NCBI RefSeq assembly: GCF_900177545.1
Contig: NZ_FXBQ01000001.1
Span: 1,382,122-1,446,121, forward strand
Source of the DNA: Maritimibacter sp. HL-12
GTDB lineage: Bacteria > Pseudomonadota > Alphaproteobacteria > Rhodobacterales > Rhodobacteraceae
DNA length: 64,000 nucleotides
Reading direction: 5' to 3'
The notes under the pieces are model-generated. The model was given only the letters and a program-made list of their open reading frames with translations. It ran no database searches and was not told the DNA's origin. Shown piece by piece: positions 17,535-27,454 of this stretch. Numbering within the stretch: position 1 is the first letter of the stretch; each line of letters starts with the position of its first letter. The translations under genes and the position numbers were made by a program.

Positions 17535-18027
17535 GTCGTTCGGCTTCATGGGAACGGCCCGGGATCATATTGTCGGCCCATCGGGTGGGGAGAAGCGGTA
17601 TCACGATGTCTTTCCGGGCGATGCGCATTCGGTGCGCGCGGCGCTCAAGTCCGCCATGCGGGCGTTCCGGGAAATGGAGATCGCCGACGAACAGACCGGC
17701 GTTGTCGAAATCGTGCTGGCGGAAGTGCTCAACAACGTGGTCGAGCACGCCTATGCCGAACATGGCCGCGGGGTGATCGAGCTTGATGTGAGGCGCGAAG
17801 GGCACCGGCTCAACTTCATGATTCGGGATGATGGCCGCCCGATGCCGGGCGGCAACACGCCCGTTGGCAGGCCGCATGATCTTGATGTGACGGCGGACGA
17901 TCTCCCCGAAGGTGGGTTCGGTTGGTACCTGATCCGCGAACTCACGCAAGGCTTGACCTATCGCCGCTCCGGCAACCGAAACGATCTGCGCTTTCACATT
18001 CCCCTCAGCGCGCGCAGGCATGATTGA
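17524..18027 (+). CDS. Anti-sigma-type serine kinase (RsbW/SpoIIAB-like HATPase)
   Basis: The 167-residue protein has a GHKL ATP-binding domain: N box AEVLNNVVEHAYAEH, G1 box IRDDGRPMPGG, G2 box EGGFGWYLIRELTQG. This is the anti-sigma-factor kinase type that phosphorylates a STAS partner. Its start (17524) lies inside the STAS gene, an 11-base overlap, so the two make a translationally coupled partner-switching pair. The regulated target is not visible. Confidence 0.9.
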   Translation: MLDRSFGFMGTARDHIVGPSGGEKRYHDVFPGDAHSVRAALKSAMRAFREMEIADEQTGVVEIVLAEVLNNVVEHAYAEHGRGVIELDVRREGHRLNFMIRDDGRPMPGGNTPVGRPHDLDVTADDLPEGGFGWYLIRELTQGLTYRRSGNRNDLRFHIPLSARRHD

Positions 18028-18144
18028 ACGCAGGGCCAAGCCCGTAGTTGCGCCAAACGCACCAATTGCCTCAAAAACGCCCGATTGGCTCCCAACCATG
18101 GACCGATTGTTGCGCGAGACAGAAGGGGTAGCTGCATAGGCTTC

Positions 18145-18191
18145 CCTCGGTGTCGCGTCCAACAGCCCCCACCCAGTGCGCGGCACCGAGG
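18145..18191 (+). other. Long structured hairpin, possible terminator or small RNA 3' end
   Basis: Arms CCTCGGTGTCGCG and CGCGGCACCGAGG pair over 13 positions with one G-U wobble, around a C-rich 21-base loop containing CAACAGCCCCCACCC. The wobble exists only for plus-strand RNA; the minus strand would have a mismatch. TTCATTTTCC follows the right arm, giving an imperfect U-run. It could end the STAS/kinase operon, about 120 bases after its stop, or belong to an independent RNA. Confidence 0.5.
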
Positions 18192-18294
18192 TTCATTTTC
18201 CCGGCACAACATCCGCAAATGCACCAGCCGTGCTCCGCCCGAGGCAAAACACCGTCGCGCTGCAGGCATGGATGGTGTCAATGCCGTGGGAAAA

Positions 18295-18329
18295 GCCGAC
18301 AAAAGGCCGACGATTTGCCGACGATTTGC
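18295..18329. repeat. Three tandem 11-bp units
   Basis: GCCGACAAAAG is followed by two identical GCCGACGATTT units and a partial GC. The repeats lie about 40 bases past the hspQ stop codon. Their role is unknown. Confidence 0.7.
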
Positions 18330-18366
18330 AGACATACGCCACGCCCACGCACGGCCGACCGTGCCT

Positions 18367-18693
18367 TCAGTTCAACTGGAAGTGCAGCGGGTAATGCCCA
18401 TCCTCGAACTCCCCGAACAGCTCGGGCACATCGGGATGATCCACCGGCTCACCGGAATAATCGGCAATGAGGTTCTGCTCGGAGACATAGGCAACATAGT
18501 AGCTCTGATCGTTCTCCGCGAGCAGGTGATAGAAAGGCTGATCCTTGGAAGGGCGGCTGTCTTCCGGGATGGCCTCATACCATTCATCGGTGTTGCTGAA
18601 TGCGGCATCGACATCAAAGATCACCCCCCGGAAGGGGTGCTTCCGATGGCGGACAATTTGCCCGAGATGATATTTTGCCCGTGTTTTTAGCAT
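18367..18693 (-). CDS. hspQ: Heat-shock protein HspQ
   Basis: HspQ is a small hemimethylated-DNA-binding-type fold protein that in enterobacteria acts as a specificity factor for Lon. The 108 residues match the family: KYHLGQIVRHRKHPFRGVIF, DEWYEAIPEDSRPSKDQPFY, and YVAYVSEQNL. The ATG at 18693 gives the expected N-terminus MLKTRAKYHLGQ. No heat-shock promoter was recognised upstream. Confidence 0.93.
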   Translation of the reverse strand: MLKTRAKYHLGQIVRHRKHPFRGVIFDVDAAFSNTDEWYEAIPEDSRPSKDQPFYHLLAENDQSYYVAYVSEQNLIADYSGEPVDHPDVPELFGEFEDGHYPLHFQLN

Positions 18694-18776
18694 GGTCCAA
18701 CAGCTCCCGCCCAATTAGTAATGCCTCGCACCCGGACTTGTCCATGCAGGGTGGCCGATTTTGTGGGAAACAGACT

Positions 18777-19658
18777 GTGAACCTCACCCTGACAGTGATC
18801 GAGATCGTCGCGCCGGTATTCCTGTTGGCCCTGATCGGCTTTCTCTGGGTCCGTCTGGGCTTCGAATACCGAATCGAGTTCGTCACCCAACTTGCCATGA
18901 CGCTTTCGGTTCCTGCGCTGATCTTCACGGCCTTGATGAAAACCGAGATCGAGCCCGCCGCGCTCACCACGCTCTCGCTCGCCTCGGTCGCGGCCTATGG
19001 CGCGATCACGGTGGTGGCCTGGATCGGTGCCCGGCTGGCCGGGCTGGATCTGCGTACCTACCTGGCACCGCTGACCTTTGGAAATACCGGCAACCTCGGG
19101 CTGCCGCTTGCCCTCTTTGCCTTCGGCGAGACGGGCTTGAGCTATGCCGTTGTGGTTTTCGCCGTCATGGCGGTCTGGTCGTTCACTTTCGGGGTCTGGA
19201 TCGTCGCCGGGGGTGGCTCTCCGATCAAGGCGCTCAAGGAGCCTTTGGTCTGGGCCACCCTGCTGGGCGCGCTGTTTCTCTGGCAGGGCTGGCAAACCCC
19301 GAAATTCCTCACCAATACCCTCGACCTCGTGGGCCAGCTTGCGATCCCGTTGATGCTGATCACGCTTGGCGTGGCGGTGGCCCGGCTCCGCCCGGCCGGG
19401 CTTGGCCATGCGTTCTTGCTCTCGCTGGTGAAGGTCGCCGCCACGGTCGCGATCGGCTGGGGCATCGGCCTTGCTTTCGGCCTAGCCAGCGTGCCCTTCG
19501 CGGTGCTCGTGCTGCAGGTCTCCACGCCGGTGGCCGTGACTTCCTACATGCTGGCAACGAAATACGGGGCCGATGCCGATGCGGTGGCGGGGCTTGTCGT
19601 TGTCTCCACCCTCACCGCCGTGGCAACGATACCGCTCACGCTCGCGTTTCTGATCTAG
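18777..19658 (+). CDS. AEC-family transporter (auxin efflux carrier-like)
   Basis: The 293-residue protein has about ten hydrophobic segments in two halves, with the family motifs LTFGNTGNLGLPLALFAFGE and VLVLQVSTPVAVTSYMLATKYGAD. AEC carriers export organic acids or related anions; the substrate is unknown. Start is a GTG at 18777 with a GGGAAA purine stretch 7 bases upstream. Upstream in-frame sequence has no membrane character. Confidence 0.9.
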   Translation: MNLTLTVIEIVAPVFLLALIGFLWVRLGFEYRIEFVTQLAMTLSVPALIFTALMKTEIEPAALTTLSLASVAAYGAITVVAWIGARLAGLDLRTYLAPLTFGNTGNLGLPLALFAFGETGLSYAVVVFAVMAVWSFTFGVWIVAGGGSPIKALKEPLVWATLLGALFLWQGWQTPKFLTNTLDLVGQLAIPLMLITLGVAVARLRPAGLGHAFLLSLVKVAATVAIGWGIGLAFGLASVPFAVLVLQVSTPVAVTSYMLATKYGADADAVAGLVVVSTLTAVATIPLTLAFLI

Positions 19659-19725
19659 CCCCATTTCCTCGCCGGCAACTTTCCGCTATGGTGGCCGGAA
19701 AATAATAAAATGTTGCGAGGGGCAG

Positions 19726-20310
19726 ATGAGCAGACTTCTTCGCACGATCATACTTCTTGTGCTTGTCGCCTCTTGCGGCAGCAAGGATTTCCGGGCGCCG
19801 CGCAACCTCGACGACGCCTGTTCGATCGTGGACCAACGGCCGAAATACCTGCGCGCGATGAAACAGGCCGAGCGCAAGTGGAACGTGCCGGTGCCGGTGC
19901 AGATGGCGATGATCTATCAGGAATCAAAGTTCATCGGGAACAACCGCACGCCGATGCGCTATACGCTGGGCGTGATCCCGATGGGGCGGCAAAGCTCGGC
20001 CTATGGCTACGCCCAGGCGCTCGACGGCACCTGGAAGGAATACCAGGCCAGCGCCGGGCGGCGCTTCTCGAAGCGCGACGACATCAAGGACGCGACCGAT
20101 TTCATGGGTTGGTACATGAACCTGACCCTGAAGGAAACCGGCGTACCGCTGAACGATAGCCGGAACCAGTATCTCGCCTATCATGACGGTCGCACGGGCT
20201 ATCTGCGCGGCAGTTACAAGAGCAAGACATGGCTCCTGAGGATCGCCGACGAGGTTGCCGAGCGCGCCTTGATGTATGATCAGCAACTGAGGCTTTGCGG
20301 CAAGCGCTGA
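19726..20310 (+). CDS. Lipoprotein lytic transglycosylase (SLT-domain)
   Basis: The 194 residues begin with a lipoprotein signal (LLVLVASC, cysteine 17) and continue with the SLT catalytic pattern: AMIYQESKFIGNN with the catalytic glutamate, AYGYAQALDGTWKEYQ, and NQYLAYHDGRTGYLRGSY. It would cleave peptidoglycan glycan strands from the periplasmic face of the outer membrane. It is preceded by an AGGGGCAG ribosome site and converges on the ubiquinone hydroxylase gene. Confidence 0.9.
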   Translation: MSRLLRTIILLVLVASCGSKDFRAPRNLDDACSIVDQRPKYLRAMKQAERKWNVPVPVQMAMIYQESKFIGNNRTPMRYTLGVIPMGRQSSAYGYAQALDGTWKEYQASAGRRFSKRDDIKDATDFMGWYMNLTLKETGVPLNDSRNQYLAYHDGRTGYLRGSYKSKTWLLRIADEVAERALMYDQQLRLCGKR

Positions 20311-20313
20311 GCC

Positions 20314-21540
20314 TCAGATCTGCCGCCCCTGCAACAGCTTTGGCAGATCGCCCGTCAGCCCCGCCGCCTCCCGGATGAAGCCCCGGCGCAAGCTCGGCAT
20401 GGCATTCACGGCTCCGAGCCCGATATCGCGCACGGTCCGCAGGATAGGGTTATCGTTCGAGAACAACCGGTTTACCGTTTCGGTTGCGGTGACCATGCTG
20501 GCCACGTCGAAACGCCGCCATTGCTGGTAACGGTCGAGCACGTCGATCCGACCGTAATCCTCGCCGCGCCGTTTTGCCAAGGTGAGCACCTCCGCCAGCG
20601 CACCCACGTCTTTCAACCCGGCATTGAGGCCCTGCCCCGCGATCGGGTGCATCCCGTGCGCGGCGTCGCCGACGAGCGCGAGGCGGTCGGCCACGAAAGT
20701 ATTGGCAACGGTGAGGTTGAGCGGGTAGGTGAAACGCCGCCCGGCAAGACTGATCTCGCCGAGGAAATCGCCAAACCGCGGGCGCAGTTCTTCGAGATAA
20801 CCGGCATCATCAAGCGCATGGATGCGTGCGGCCTCGGCATGGCTTTCCGTCCAGACGATGGAGCACTGGTTGCCGGGTAACGGCAGGATCGCGAGCGGCC
20901 CCGGCGGCATGAAGAACTGGTGCGCGACGCCGTGGTGCGGCTTTTCATGCGCGATGGCGCAGACCAGCGCGGTCTGGCCGTAATCGTGGCCGTGCCGCCC
21001 GATCCCGGCGCGCTCCGCCACGCCCGAGCGCCGCCCGTCACAGCCCACCACCATGCGGCCGGTAAGCGCCTTGCCGCTGTCGAGCGTGAGGGTGACGCTG
21101 GCCGGCCCAACCTCCTGCGCCGTCACCAAGGCGCCGTCGATCAGGGTGACCTTCGGGTGCGCAGTCATCGCTTCCAGGAGTGCGCTGGCAAGAAAACGGT
21201 CTTCCACCATGTAGCCCATCGGGCCTTCGTCAAGCTCGCCGTTGTCGAACTCCAGCACGAAAGGTCCGGGGCCGGAACCGGGCTTGCCATCCGAAATGCG
21301 GATCTCCAGCAACGGCGTGGCATTGTCCGCCACCCTGCCCCAGACCCCTATGGCCTTGAGCAACCGCTGCGAGGCGAGCGCCAGCGCGTAGCCACGTCCG
21401 TCGAATTCGTCTTCGCCGCGCGTGCCGGCCTTCAACGCGTCGATCACCGTCACGTCGAAGCCCGCATCGCCCAGCGCCAAAGCAAGTGCCGGGCCGTTGA
21501 GCCCGCCGCCCACGATCAGGATACCGCTATCGAGTTTCAT
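20314..21540 (-). CDS. UbiH/Coq6-family FAD monooxygenase
   Basis: A flavin hydroxylase of ubiquinone ring synthesis. The 408 residues have the N-terminal dinucleotide-binding motif ILIVGGGLNGPALALAL, the middle DGRRSGVAERAGIG (DG motif), and the FAD-binding VGDAAHGMHPIAGQGLNAGL. Which ring position it hydroxylates cannot be told from sequence; UbiH, UbiF and UbiL types are all possible. It is divergent from the amidase gene, 82 bases apart. Confidence 0.9.
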   Translation of the reverse strand: MKLDSGILIVGGGLNGPALALALGDAGFDVTVIDALKAGTRGEDEFDGRGYALALASQRLLKAIGVWGRVADNATPLLEIRISDGKPGSGPGPFVLEFDNGELDEGPMGYMVEDRFLASALLEAMTAHPKVTLIDGALVTAQEVGPASVTLTLDSGKALTGRMVVGCDGRRSGVAERAGIGRHGHDYGQTALVCAIAHEKPHHGVAHQFFMPPGPLAILPLPGNQCSIVWTESHAEAARIHALDDAGYLEELRPRFGDFLGEISLAGRRFTYPLNLTVANTFVADRLALVGDAAHGMHPIAGQGLNAGLKDVGALAEVLTLAKRRGEDYGRIDVLDRYQQWRRFDVASMVTATETVNRLFSNDNPILRTVRDIGLGAVNAMPSLRRGFIREAAGLTGDLPKLLQGRQI

Positions 21541-21622
21541 ACAACCATATTTGGCGCGGGAGATCGGGATTGTCCATGCGCTCGCGCGCCGCTACCGTCG
21601 CGTCCAAATCGGAGGGATGCGG

Positions 21623-22954
21623 ATGGCGGATGACTGGCGGTTGATGAGCGCAGGCGATCTCGGGCGGGCAATCGGTGCCGGGCAGATCGACCCGGTGGAG
21701 CTTGCCGGGGCCTTTTTCGATGCGATCAGGGCGCACCCGCTGCACACCCGCATCTTTGCCCGGCTCACCGAAGCACGCGCCATGGCCGAGGCCGAGGCGG
21801 CGGCGATGCGTGCGAAAGCGGGCACCCGGCGCGGGCCGCTCGACGGCGTGCCGGTAAGCTGGAAAGACCTTTTCGACACCGCCGGCGTGGCCACGGAAGC
21901 AGGCTCGGCCCTGCTGGCCGGGCGGGTGCCCGAGCATGATGCCGAGGTGGTCGCCAATGCCACCGCGATGGGGTTGGTGGGCCTGGGCAAAACCCATATG
22001 TCGGAGCTTGCCTTCTCCGGGCTGGGGCTCAACCCGGTGACCGAAACGCCGCCTTGCGTGAACGAGGCCGAAGCCGTCTCGGGCGGGTCGTCTTCCGGCG
22101 CCGCGACATCCGTGGCCTTCGGCCTCGCACCCGGGGCGATCGGGTCGGACACCGGCGGATCGGTGCGCATTCCGGCGGCGTGGAACGATCTCGTGGGGTT
22201 GAAAACAACGTCGGGGCGGCTTTCGCTCAAGGGCGTGGTGCCGCTGGCCGCTCGTTTCGACACGGTCGGCCCGCTCTGCCGCAATGTGGAGGATTGCGCG
22301 CTGTTTCTTGCCGCGCTCGAAGGGCGCGCGGGCACCGTCGACCTGGAGGGCGCAAGCCTTCGCGGTCGGCGCTTCCTGATTCTCGAAAACGGGTTGCGCG
22401 ATGTGCGCGATGGGCCGATGGCCGGGTTCGAGCGCGCCGTCGCGCGGCTGTCGGATGCTGGCGCGGACATCGATCGCGCGCTTCTCGATCCTGTCGACGA
22501 AGCGATGGAGATGTCGGCAATCCTTTATACCACCGAGGCTTATGCCGCATGGCGCGAGGTGATCGAGGCCCGGCCGCACCTGATGTTCGACCAGATCCTC
22601 GAACGTTTCCGCGCGGGCGGCACATTCGGTGGCGCTGATTTCGTCGCCGCATGGCAGAAGCTCGATCGCCTCCGCGCCGAGTTCCATCGGGTCACGGCCG
22701 GGTATGATGCGGTGATCCTGCCCACCGCGGTCAACCTGCCGCCCAAGGCGGAAAGGTTGATGTCCGACCACGATTATTACGTGACCGAGAACCTGCTCAC
22801 GCTCAACAACACCCGCATCGGCAATCTCATGGGCGGTGCGGCGTTGACCTTGCCAACAGGGGTGGCCTCGACGGGTATCATGCTGCTCGGCGCCCCCATG
22901 GGAGAGGAGCGGTTGCTGCGGATAGGGGCTGCTGCCGAGGCCGCCTTGGCGTAA
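21623..22954 (+). CDS. Amidase-signature family hydrolase
   Basis: The 443 residues carry the Ser-cisSer-Lys triad: lysine 81 in VSWKDLFDTAG, the GGSSSG loop (about 154-159) and the nucleophile serine 180 in GSDTGGSVRIPAAW. Family members hydrolyse amides such as acylamides, allophanate or aminoacyl-tRNA amides; this one is not assignable. GGAGGG lies 6 bases before the ATG at 21623. A second in-frame ATG at 21617 touches the ribosome site and is less likely. Confidence 0.9.
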   Translation: MADDWRLMSAGDLGRAIGAGQIDPVELAGAFFDAIRAHPLHTRIFARLTEARAMAEAEAAAMRAKAGTRRGPLDGVPVSWKDLFDTAGVATEAGSALLAGRVPEHDAEVVANATAMGLVGLGKTHMSELAFSGLGLNPVTETPPCVNEAEAVSGGSSSGAATSVAFGLAPGAIGSDTGGSVRIPAAWNDLVGLKTTSGRLSLKGVVPLAARFDTVGPLCRNVEDCALFLAALEGRAGTVDLEGASLRGRRFLILENGLRDVRDGPMAGFERAVARLSDAGADIDRALLDPVDEAMEMSAILYTTEAYAAWREVIEARPHLMFDQILERFRAGGTFGGADFVAAWQKLDRLRAEFHRVTAGYDAVILPTAVNLPPKAERLMSDHDYYVTENLLTLNNTRIGNLMGGAALTLPTGVASTGIMLLGAPMGEERLLRIGAAAEAALA

Positions 22955-23079
22955 AAGACACATATCGCCACCCCAAGCAGCGGGATTTCCTGCCTTTTTC
23001 TGGACCGCGAGGCGCTGACCGGCTATTCTGTGGGAAATCGGGGCGCAAATGACCCCGAAACCAGAGGCAGATACAGGCG

Positions 23080-24261
23080 ATGACGTTTCCCGAGCGGTTT
23101 TCCGGCTTGCCAGAATATGCATTCCCGCGGTTGCGGCGGCTGCTCGACGCCCATGCGCCGGGCGGCGAGGTGGTGCATATGACCATCGGCGAGCCGAAAC
23201 ACGAAATGCCGGATTTCGTCGGCGAAGTGCTCGCTCAGAACCTTGCGGGCTTCGGGCAATACCCCTCCAACGAGGGCACGGCAGAGTTGCGTGCGGCGAT
23301 ATCGGGCTGGATTGCGCGGCGCTACGGTGTCACCGTCGACGCCGACAGCGGGATCGTGACGCTCAATGGCACCCGCGAAGGGCTGTTCAACGCGGCCATC
23401 GCGCTCTGCCCTGAGGAGGTGCGCGGGCAACGGCCCGTTGTGCTCATCCCAAACCCGTTCTACCAGGTTTATGCGGTCGCCGCGCTGGCGGTCGGGGCCG
23501 AGCCGGTGTTCGTGCCGGCCACGGAAGACACCGGGTTTCTGCCCGACTACACGGATTTGCCCAAGGATATCCTGAACCGCACCGCCATTGCCTATCTCTG
23601 CTCGCCGTCCAACCCGCAAGGCGCGGTGGCGAGCCGCGAGGATTGGGCCACGCTGATCGCGTTGGCGGAAAAGCACGATTTCCAGATCTTCGCCGACGAG
23701 TGCTATTCGGAAATCTATCGCGAAACTCCGCCTGCGGGCGCGCTGGAAGTGGCAACCGAGGGCGGGGCCGACCCCGAGCGCGTGGTGATCTTCCATTCGC
23801 TCTCGAAACGCTCGAACCTGCCGGGCCTGCGCGCGGGCTTCGCCGCCGGCGGGCCGGAAAGCATCGCGCGCATGAAACAGCTTCGCGCCTATGCCGGCGC
23901 ACCTTTGCCGCTGCCGCTCCAGCGCGTGGCCGAGCGGGCCTGGACCGACGAGGCGCATGTGGATGCCTCGCGCGGGCTTTACCGCGAGAAATACGCCGTT
24001 GCCGATGCCGTTTTCGGCGATGTGCCGGGCTATCATCCGCCGCAGGCCGGTTTTTTTCTTTGGCTGCCGGTCGAAGACGGCGAGACGGCGGCTCTGAAGC
24101 TGTGGACCGAAACCGGCGTGCGGGTGTTGCCCGGTGCCTACCTCGCCCGCGAGGTGGACGGCTTCAACCCCGGCAAGGGCTTTATCCGGGTTGCCCTGGT
24201 GGCCCCAAGAGACGAGACGGCGCAGGGCCTCGAACGGCTCAAGCGCTGCCTTTACGCATAG
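23080..24261 (+). CDS. PLP-dependent class I/II aminotransferase
   Basis: The 393 residues have the fold-type I pattern: TLNGTREGLFNAA, YLCSPSNPQGAVASRED, DECYSEIYRET, and the PLP lysine in SLSKRSNLPGLRAGF. Closest in style to the succinyldiaminopimelate aminotransferase (DapC)-like group, but substrate cannot be fixed. ftsK follows 14 bases after the stop, so the two may be cotranscribed. Confidence 0.9.
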   Translation: MTFPERFSGLPEYAFPRLRRLLDAHAPGGEVVHMTIGEPKHEMPDFVGEVLAQNLAGFGQYPSNEGTAELRAAISGWIARRYGVTVDADSGIVTLNGTREGLFNAAIALCPEEVRGQRPVVLIPNPFYQVYAVAALAVGAEPVFVPATEDTGFLPDYTDLPKDILNRTAIAYLCSPSNPQGAVASREDWATLIALAEKHDFQIFADECYSEIYRETPPAGALEVATEGGADPERVVIFHSLSKRSNLPGLRAGFAAGGPESIARMKQLRAYAGAPLPLPLQRVAERAWTDEAHVDASRGLYREKYAVADAVFGDVPGYHPPQAGFFLWLPVEDGETAALKLWTETGVRVLPGAYLAREVDGFNPGKGFIRVALVAPRDETAQGLERLKRCLYA

Positions 24262-24275
24262 GAACGAGGTAAGGA

Positions 24276-27200
24276 ATGGCATATCAGGCGAAAGGGCGTG
24301 ACCCGATCTTCGACAGCACGACGCAGGCGCTGATCGAGCAAAGGGGCAAGGAACTTCTCGGCCTCGGGCTGCTGACACTGGCAGCGGCGCTGGGCATGAT
24401 CCTCGGCTCCTACTCGCCCGAGGATCCGGGCTGGCTCGCTGCAACCGACGGCCCGGCGCAAAACCTGCTCGGGCCTATCGGGGCCAACATCGCCTCGCCG
24501 CTCGCGTTGATCATCGGCATGGGCGCATGGGGTATCGTCGCCGCGCTCGTGGCATGGGGCGCGCGCTTCGTGCTTCACCAGGGCGAGGAACGCGCGCTGG
24601 GGCGTGCCATCTTCGTGCCGATCGCCGTGGCGCTGGCCTCGGTCTATGCCTCGACACTCGTTCCCGGGCCGGGCTGGAGCCACACTTTCGGCCTTGGCGG
24701 GTTGTTCGGCGACACCATGCTGGGTGCCGTTCTCGGCGTGCTCCCGGTCGATCCGGCGCTCGGGCTGAAGGCGCTATCGTTCGTTGTTGGGTTCACGATG
24801 CTGGCGATCGGTGCCTTTGCGCTGGGCTTCTCACTTGGCGAGTTGCGCCGCTTCGGCGTGTTTCTGGTTGCCGGCGTGGTCATGACCTATGCCGGGCTTC
24901 ACAAGATCACCCGTCTTGGCCTGCGCGGTGCGGCAATCGGTGTGGCCGTCGGCGCAACCGGCGCGATGCGCGGGGCGGCGGCGATGAAGCAGCGACGGGC
25001 GATGAAGTGGGCGCAAGATCCGGACTGGGGCGAGGACTATGACTTCGCCGAAGACGAAAGCGATTTCTCCGCGCCGCCGCCGCTGCATGCCAATCGCGTG
25101 GCCCGGGCCGAGCCGCCGGTCGCGCGTGGCCATTCCGAGCCCCGGCCCCATGTCAGCACCCATGCGCCAAGGTCGACAACCGCGCCGCAGCCCCAGCCAG
25201 CACCGCCGCAGCGCCAAGGGCTTCTCGCCCGTGTTCAGGGGCTGGCCAAGCGCGCGCAAGAGCCGCAAATCGAACCCGAACTCGTCGAGCAACCGCCCTA
25301 CCTCGGGGCCGTGCCGGAGGGGGCAGGGGCATCTGACCGGATCAGCGCCAAGATTGCCAATGCGCTCATGGCGCGACGCGGACAGGCCCCCGAAACACCG
25401 GCAATACAGGTGCCGGAAGGGGACGAACCGATGTCGCCGATGTCGGCGGCCATCGCCTCGGCCGCAGCGCGCGCCAAGGCACGCAAGGAGGCCGCGGCCG
25501 CCAACCTGCGCGCCGAGCCTCCGCTCATGCGCGGGGCCGCATCCCAGCCTTCGCAATCGCAGGTACCGCCGCTCGAGGAACACAATACCTTTGAGAAGAA
25601 CGGATCCGCACCGCAGATGTCCGATCACGGGTTGCATGAGGAAGACTCCGATCTCTGGGAAGACGATTTCGACGCCGACATGATGCCCGATCACGAAACG
25701 AACCTTGCCGCCGCAACTTTCGCGGCCCGAGCCGTGTCAACGCCTCCCGCGCGCAAGGTCGTGCAGCACACCGCCCACAGGACCGCACCCTCCAACCGTG
25801 CGCGGGCCGAGGCCCAGCCCTCCCTCAATTTCGACGAGGCCGCGGAGACCTACGAACTGCCCCCGCTCGGCCTCCTGACCGATCCGTCCTCGGTCGAACG
25901 CCATCACCTCTCCGACGAAGCGCTGGAGGAAAACGCCCGGATGCTCGAAGCCGTGCTCGATGATTACGGCGTGAAGGGCGAGATCGTGAGCGTGCGCCCG
26001 GGCCCCGTGGTGACGATGTATGAGCTTGAACCGGCACCCGGCCTCAAGGCCAGCCGCGTGATCGGGCTGGCCGACGACATCGCCCGCTCGATGTCGGCGC
26101 TTTCGGCCCGGGTTTCCACCGTGCCGGGCCGTTCGGTGATCGGCATCGAACTGCCAAACGAATACCGTGAAAAGGTGGTGCTGCGCGAGATCCTCTCGGC
26201 GCGCGACTTCGGCGATACCAATTCGCGCCTGCCGCTCGCGCTTGGCAAGGATATCGGCGGCCGCCCGATCGTGGCCAACCTTGCCAAGATGCCCCACCTC
26301 CTGATCGCCGGCACCACCGGCTCGGGTAAATCGGTGGCGATCAACACCATGATTCTCAGCCTTCTCTACCGGCTCACGCCGGAAGAATGCCGGCTGATCA
26401 TGATCGACCCGAAGATGCTGGAGCTCTCCGTCTACGACGGCATCCCGCACCTTCTGAGCCCGGTGGTTACCGATCCCAAGAAGGCGGTTGTCGCCCTGAA
26501 GTGGGTCGTCGGCGAGATGGAAGAGCGCTACCGCAAGATGTCGAAGATGGGTGTGCGCAACATCGAGGGCTACAATGGTCGGGTGAAGGATGCGCTCGAC
26601 AAGGGCGAGATGTTCAGCCGCACGGTGCAGACCGGGTTCGACGAGGAAACCGGCGAGCCGATTTTCGAGACGGAAGAGTTCCAGCCGGTGAAGCTGCCCT
26701 ATATCGTCGTCGTGGTCGACGAGATGGCCGACCTGATGATGGTGGCGGGCAAGGAGATCGAGGCCGCGATCCAGCGGCTGGCGCAGATGGCGCGGGCGAG
26801 CGGGATTCACCTCATCATGGCCACGCAGCGCCCCTCGGTCGACGTGATCACCGGCACGATCAAGGCCAACTTCCCCACCCGGATCAGTTTCCAGGTGACC
26901 TCGAAGATCGACAGCCGCACCATTCTGGGCGAACAGGGGGCCGAGCAGCTTCTGGGCATGGGCGACATGCTCTACATGGCCGGCGGCGCGCGGATCACCC
27001 GGGTGCATGGGCCCTTCGTGAGCGACGAGGAGGTGGAGGAGATCGTCAACCACCTCAAGAGCTACGGCATGCCCGAATACGTCTCGGGCGTGGTGGAAGG
27101 CCCCGACGAAGACAAGGCCGCCGATATCGACGCGGTGCTCGGCCTCAATACCGGCGGCAACACCACCGGCGACGATGCGCTCTACGACCAGGCCGTGGGC

Positions 27201-27365
27201 ATCGTGATCAAGGACCGCAAGTGCTCGACCTCCTACATCCAGCGCAAGCTCGGGATCGGTTACAACAAGGCCGCCCGTCTGGTGGAACAGATGGAGGACG
27301 AGGGGCTGGTGAGCGCCTCCAACCATGTTGGCAAACGCGAAATTCTCGTTCCGGAGCAGCATTAA
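24276..27365 (+). CDS. ftsK: Cell-division DNA translocase FtsK
   Basis: FtsK anchors to the septum and pumps DNA for chromosome dimer resolution. The 1029 residues contain an N-terminal membrane part with about four helices (to about 210), a long Pro/Gln/Ala linker (about 260-540), and the motor with Walker [11 protein letters not shown] (about 680) and Walker [14 protein letters not shown]. The C-terminal gamma DNA-recognition domain ([20 protein letters not shown] and [10 protein letters not shown]) is present. It precedes lolA, an arrangement frequent in proteobacteria. Confidence 0.97.
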   Translation: MAYQAKGRDPIFDSTTQALIEQRGKELLGLGLLTLAAALGMILGSYSPEDPGWLAATDGPAQNLLGPIGANIASPLALIIGMGAWGIVAALVAWGARFVLHQGEERALGRAIFVPIAVALASVYASTLVPGPGWSHTFGLGGLFGDTMLGAVLGVLPVDPALGLKALSFVVGFTMLAIGAFALGFSLGELRRFGVFLVAGVVMTYAGLHKITRLGLRGAAIGVAVGATGAMRGAAAMKQRRAMKWAQDPDWGEDYDFAEDESDFSAPPPLHANRVARAEPPVARGHSEPRPHVSTHAPRSTTAPQPQPAPPQRQGLLARVQGLAKRAQEPQIEPELVEQPPYLGAVPEGAGASDRISAKIANALMARRGQAPETPAIQVPEGDEPMSPMSAAIASAAARAKARKEAAAANLRAEPPLMRGAASQPSQSQVPPLEEHNTFEKNGSAPQMSDHGLHEEDSDLWEDDFDADMMPDHETNLAAATFAARAVSTPPARKVVQHTAHRTAPSNRARAEAQPSLNFDEAAETYELPPLGLLTDPSSVERHHLSDEALEENARMLEAVLDDYGVKGEIVSVRPGPVVTMYELEPAPGLKASRVIGLADDIARSMSALSARVSTVPGRSVIGIELPNEYREKVVLREILSARDFGDTNSRLPLALGKDIGGRPIVANLAKMPHLLIAGTTGSGKSVAINTMILSLLYRLTPEECRLIMIDPKMLELSVYDGIPHLLSPVVTDPKKAVVALKWVVGEMEERYRKMSKMGVRNIEGYNGRVKDALDKGEMFSRTVQTGFDEETGEPIFETEEFQPVKLPYIVVVVDEMADLMMVAGKEIEAAIQRLAQMARASGIHLIMATQRPSVDVITGTIKANFPTRISFQVTSKIDSRTILGEQGAEQLLGMGDMLYMAGGARITRVHGPFVSDEEVEEIVNHLKSYGMPEYVSGVVEGPDEDKAADIDAVLGLNTGGNTTGDDALYDQAVGIVIKDRKCSTSYIQRKLGIGYNKAARLVEQMEDEGLVSASNHVGKREILVPEQH

Positions 27366-27454
27366 CGGCGTGTTATCGCCTATCACGCCGCGATGCGGCA
27401 GATTTGAAGTGCGGGCGTGCTGGAATCGCCCGCGCTTTTGCCTAGGTAAGTGCC

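Larger units (their letters stand above)
18028..18366. other. Gene-free region between the anti-sigma kinase gene and hspQ
   Basis: About 340 bases without a supported gene. It holds a strong plus-strand hairpin (18145-18191) and a run of 11-base repeats (18295-18329), listed separately. Open frames here lack a ribosome site and family likeness. No tRNA or known riboswitch pattern was recognised. Confidence 0.6.

Noticed and set aside
18030-18335. Small minus-strand frame in the region after hspQ
   Set aside because: Arg/Ala-rich translation with no ribosome site; the same bases form a long hairpin on the other strand.
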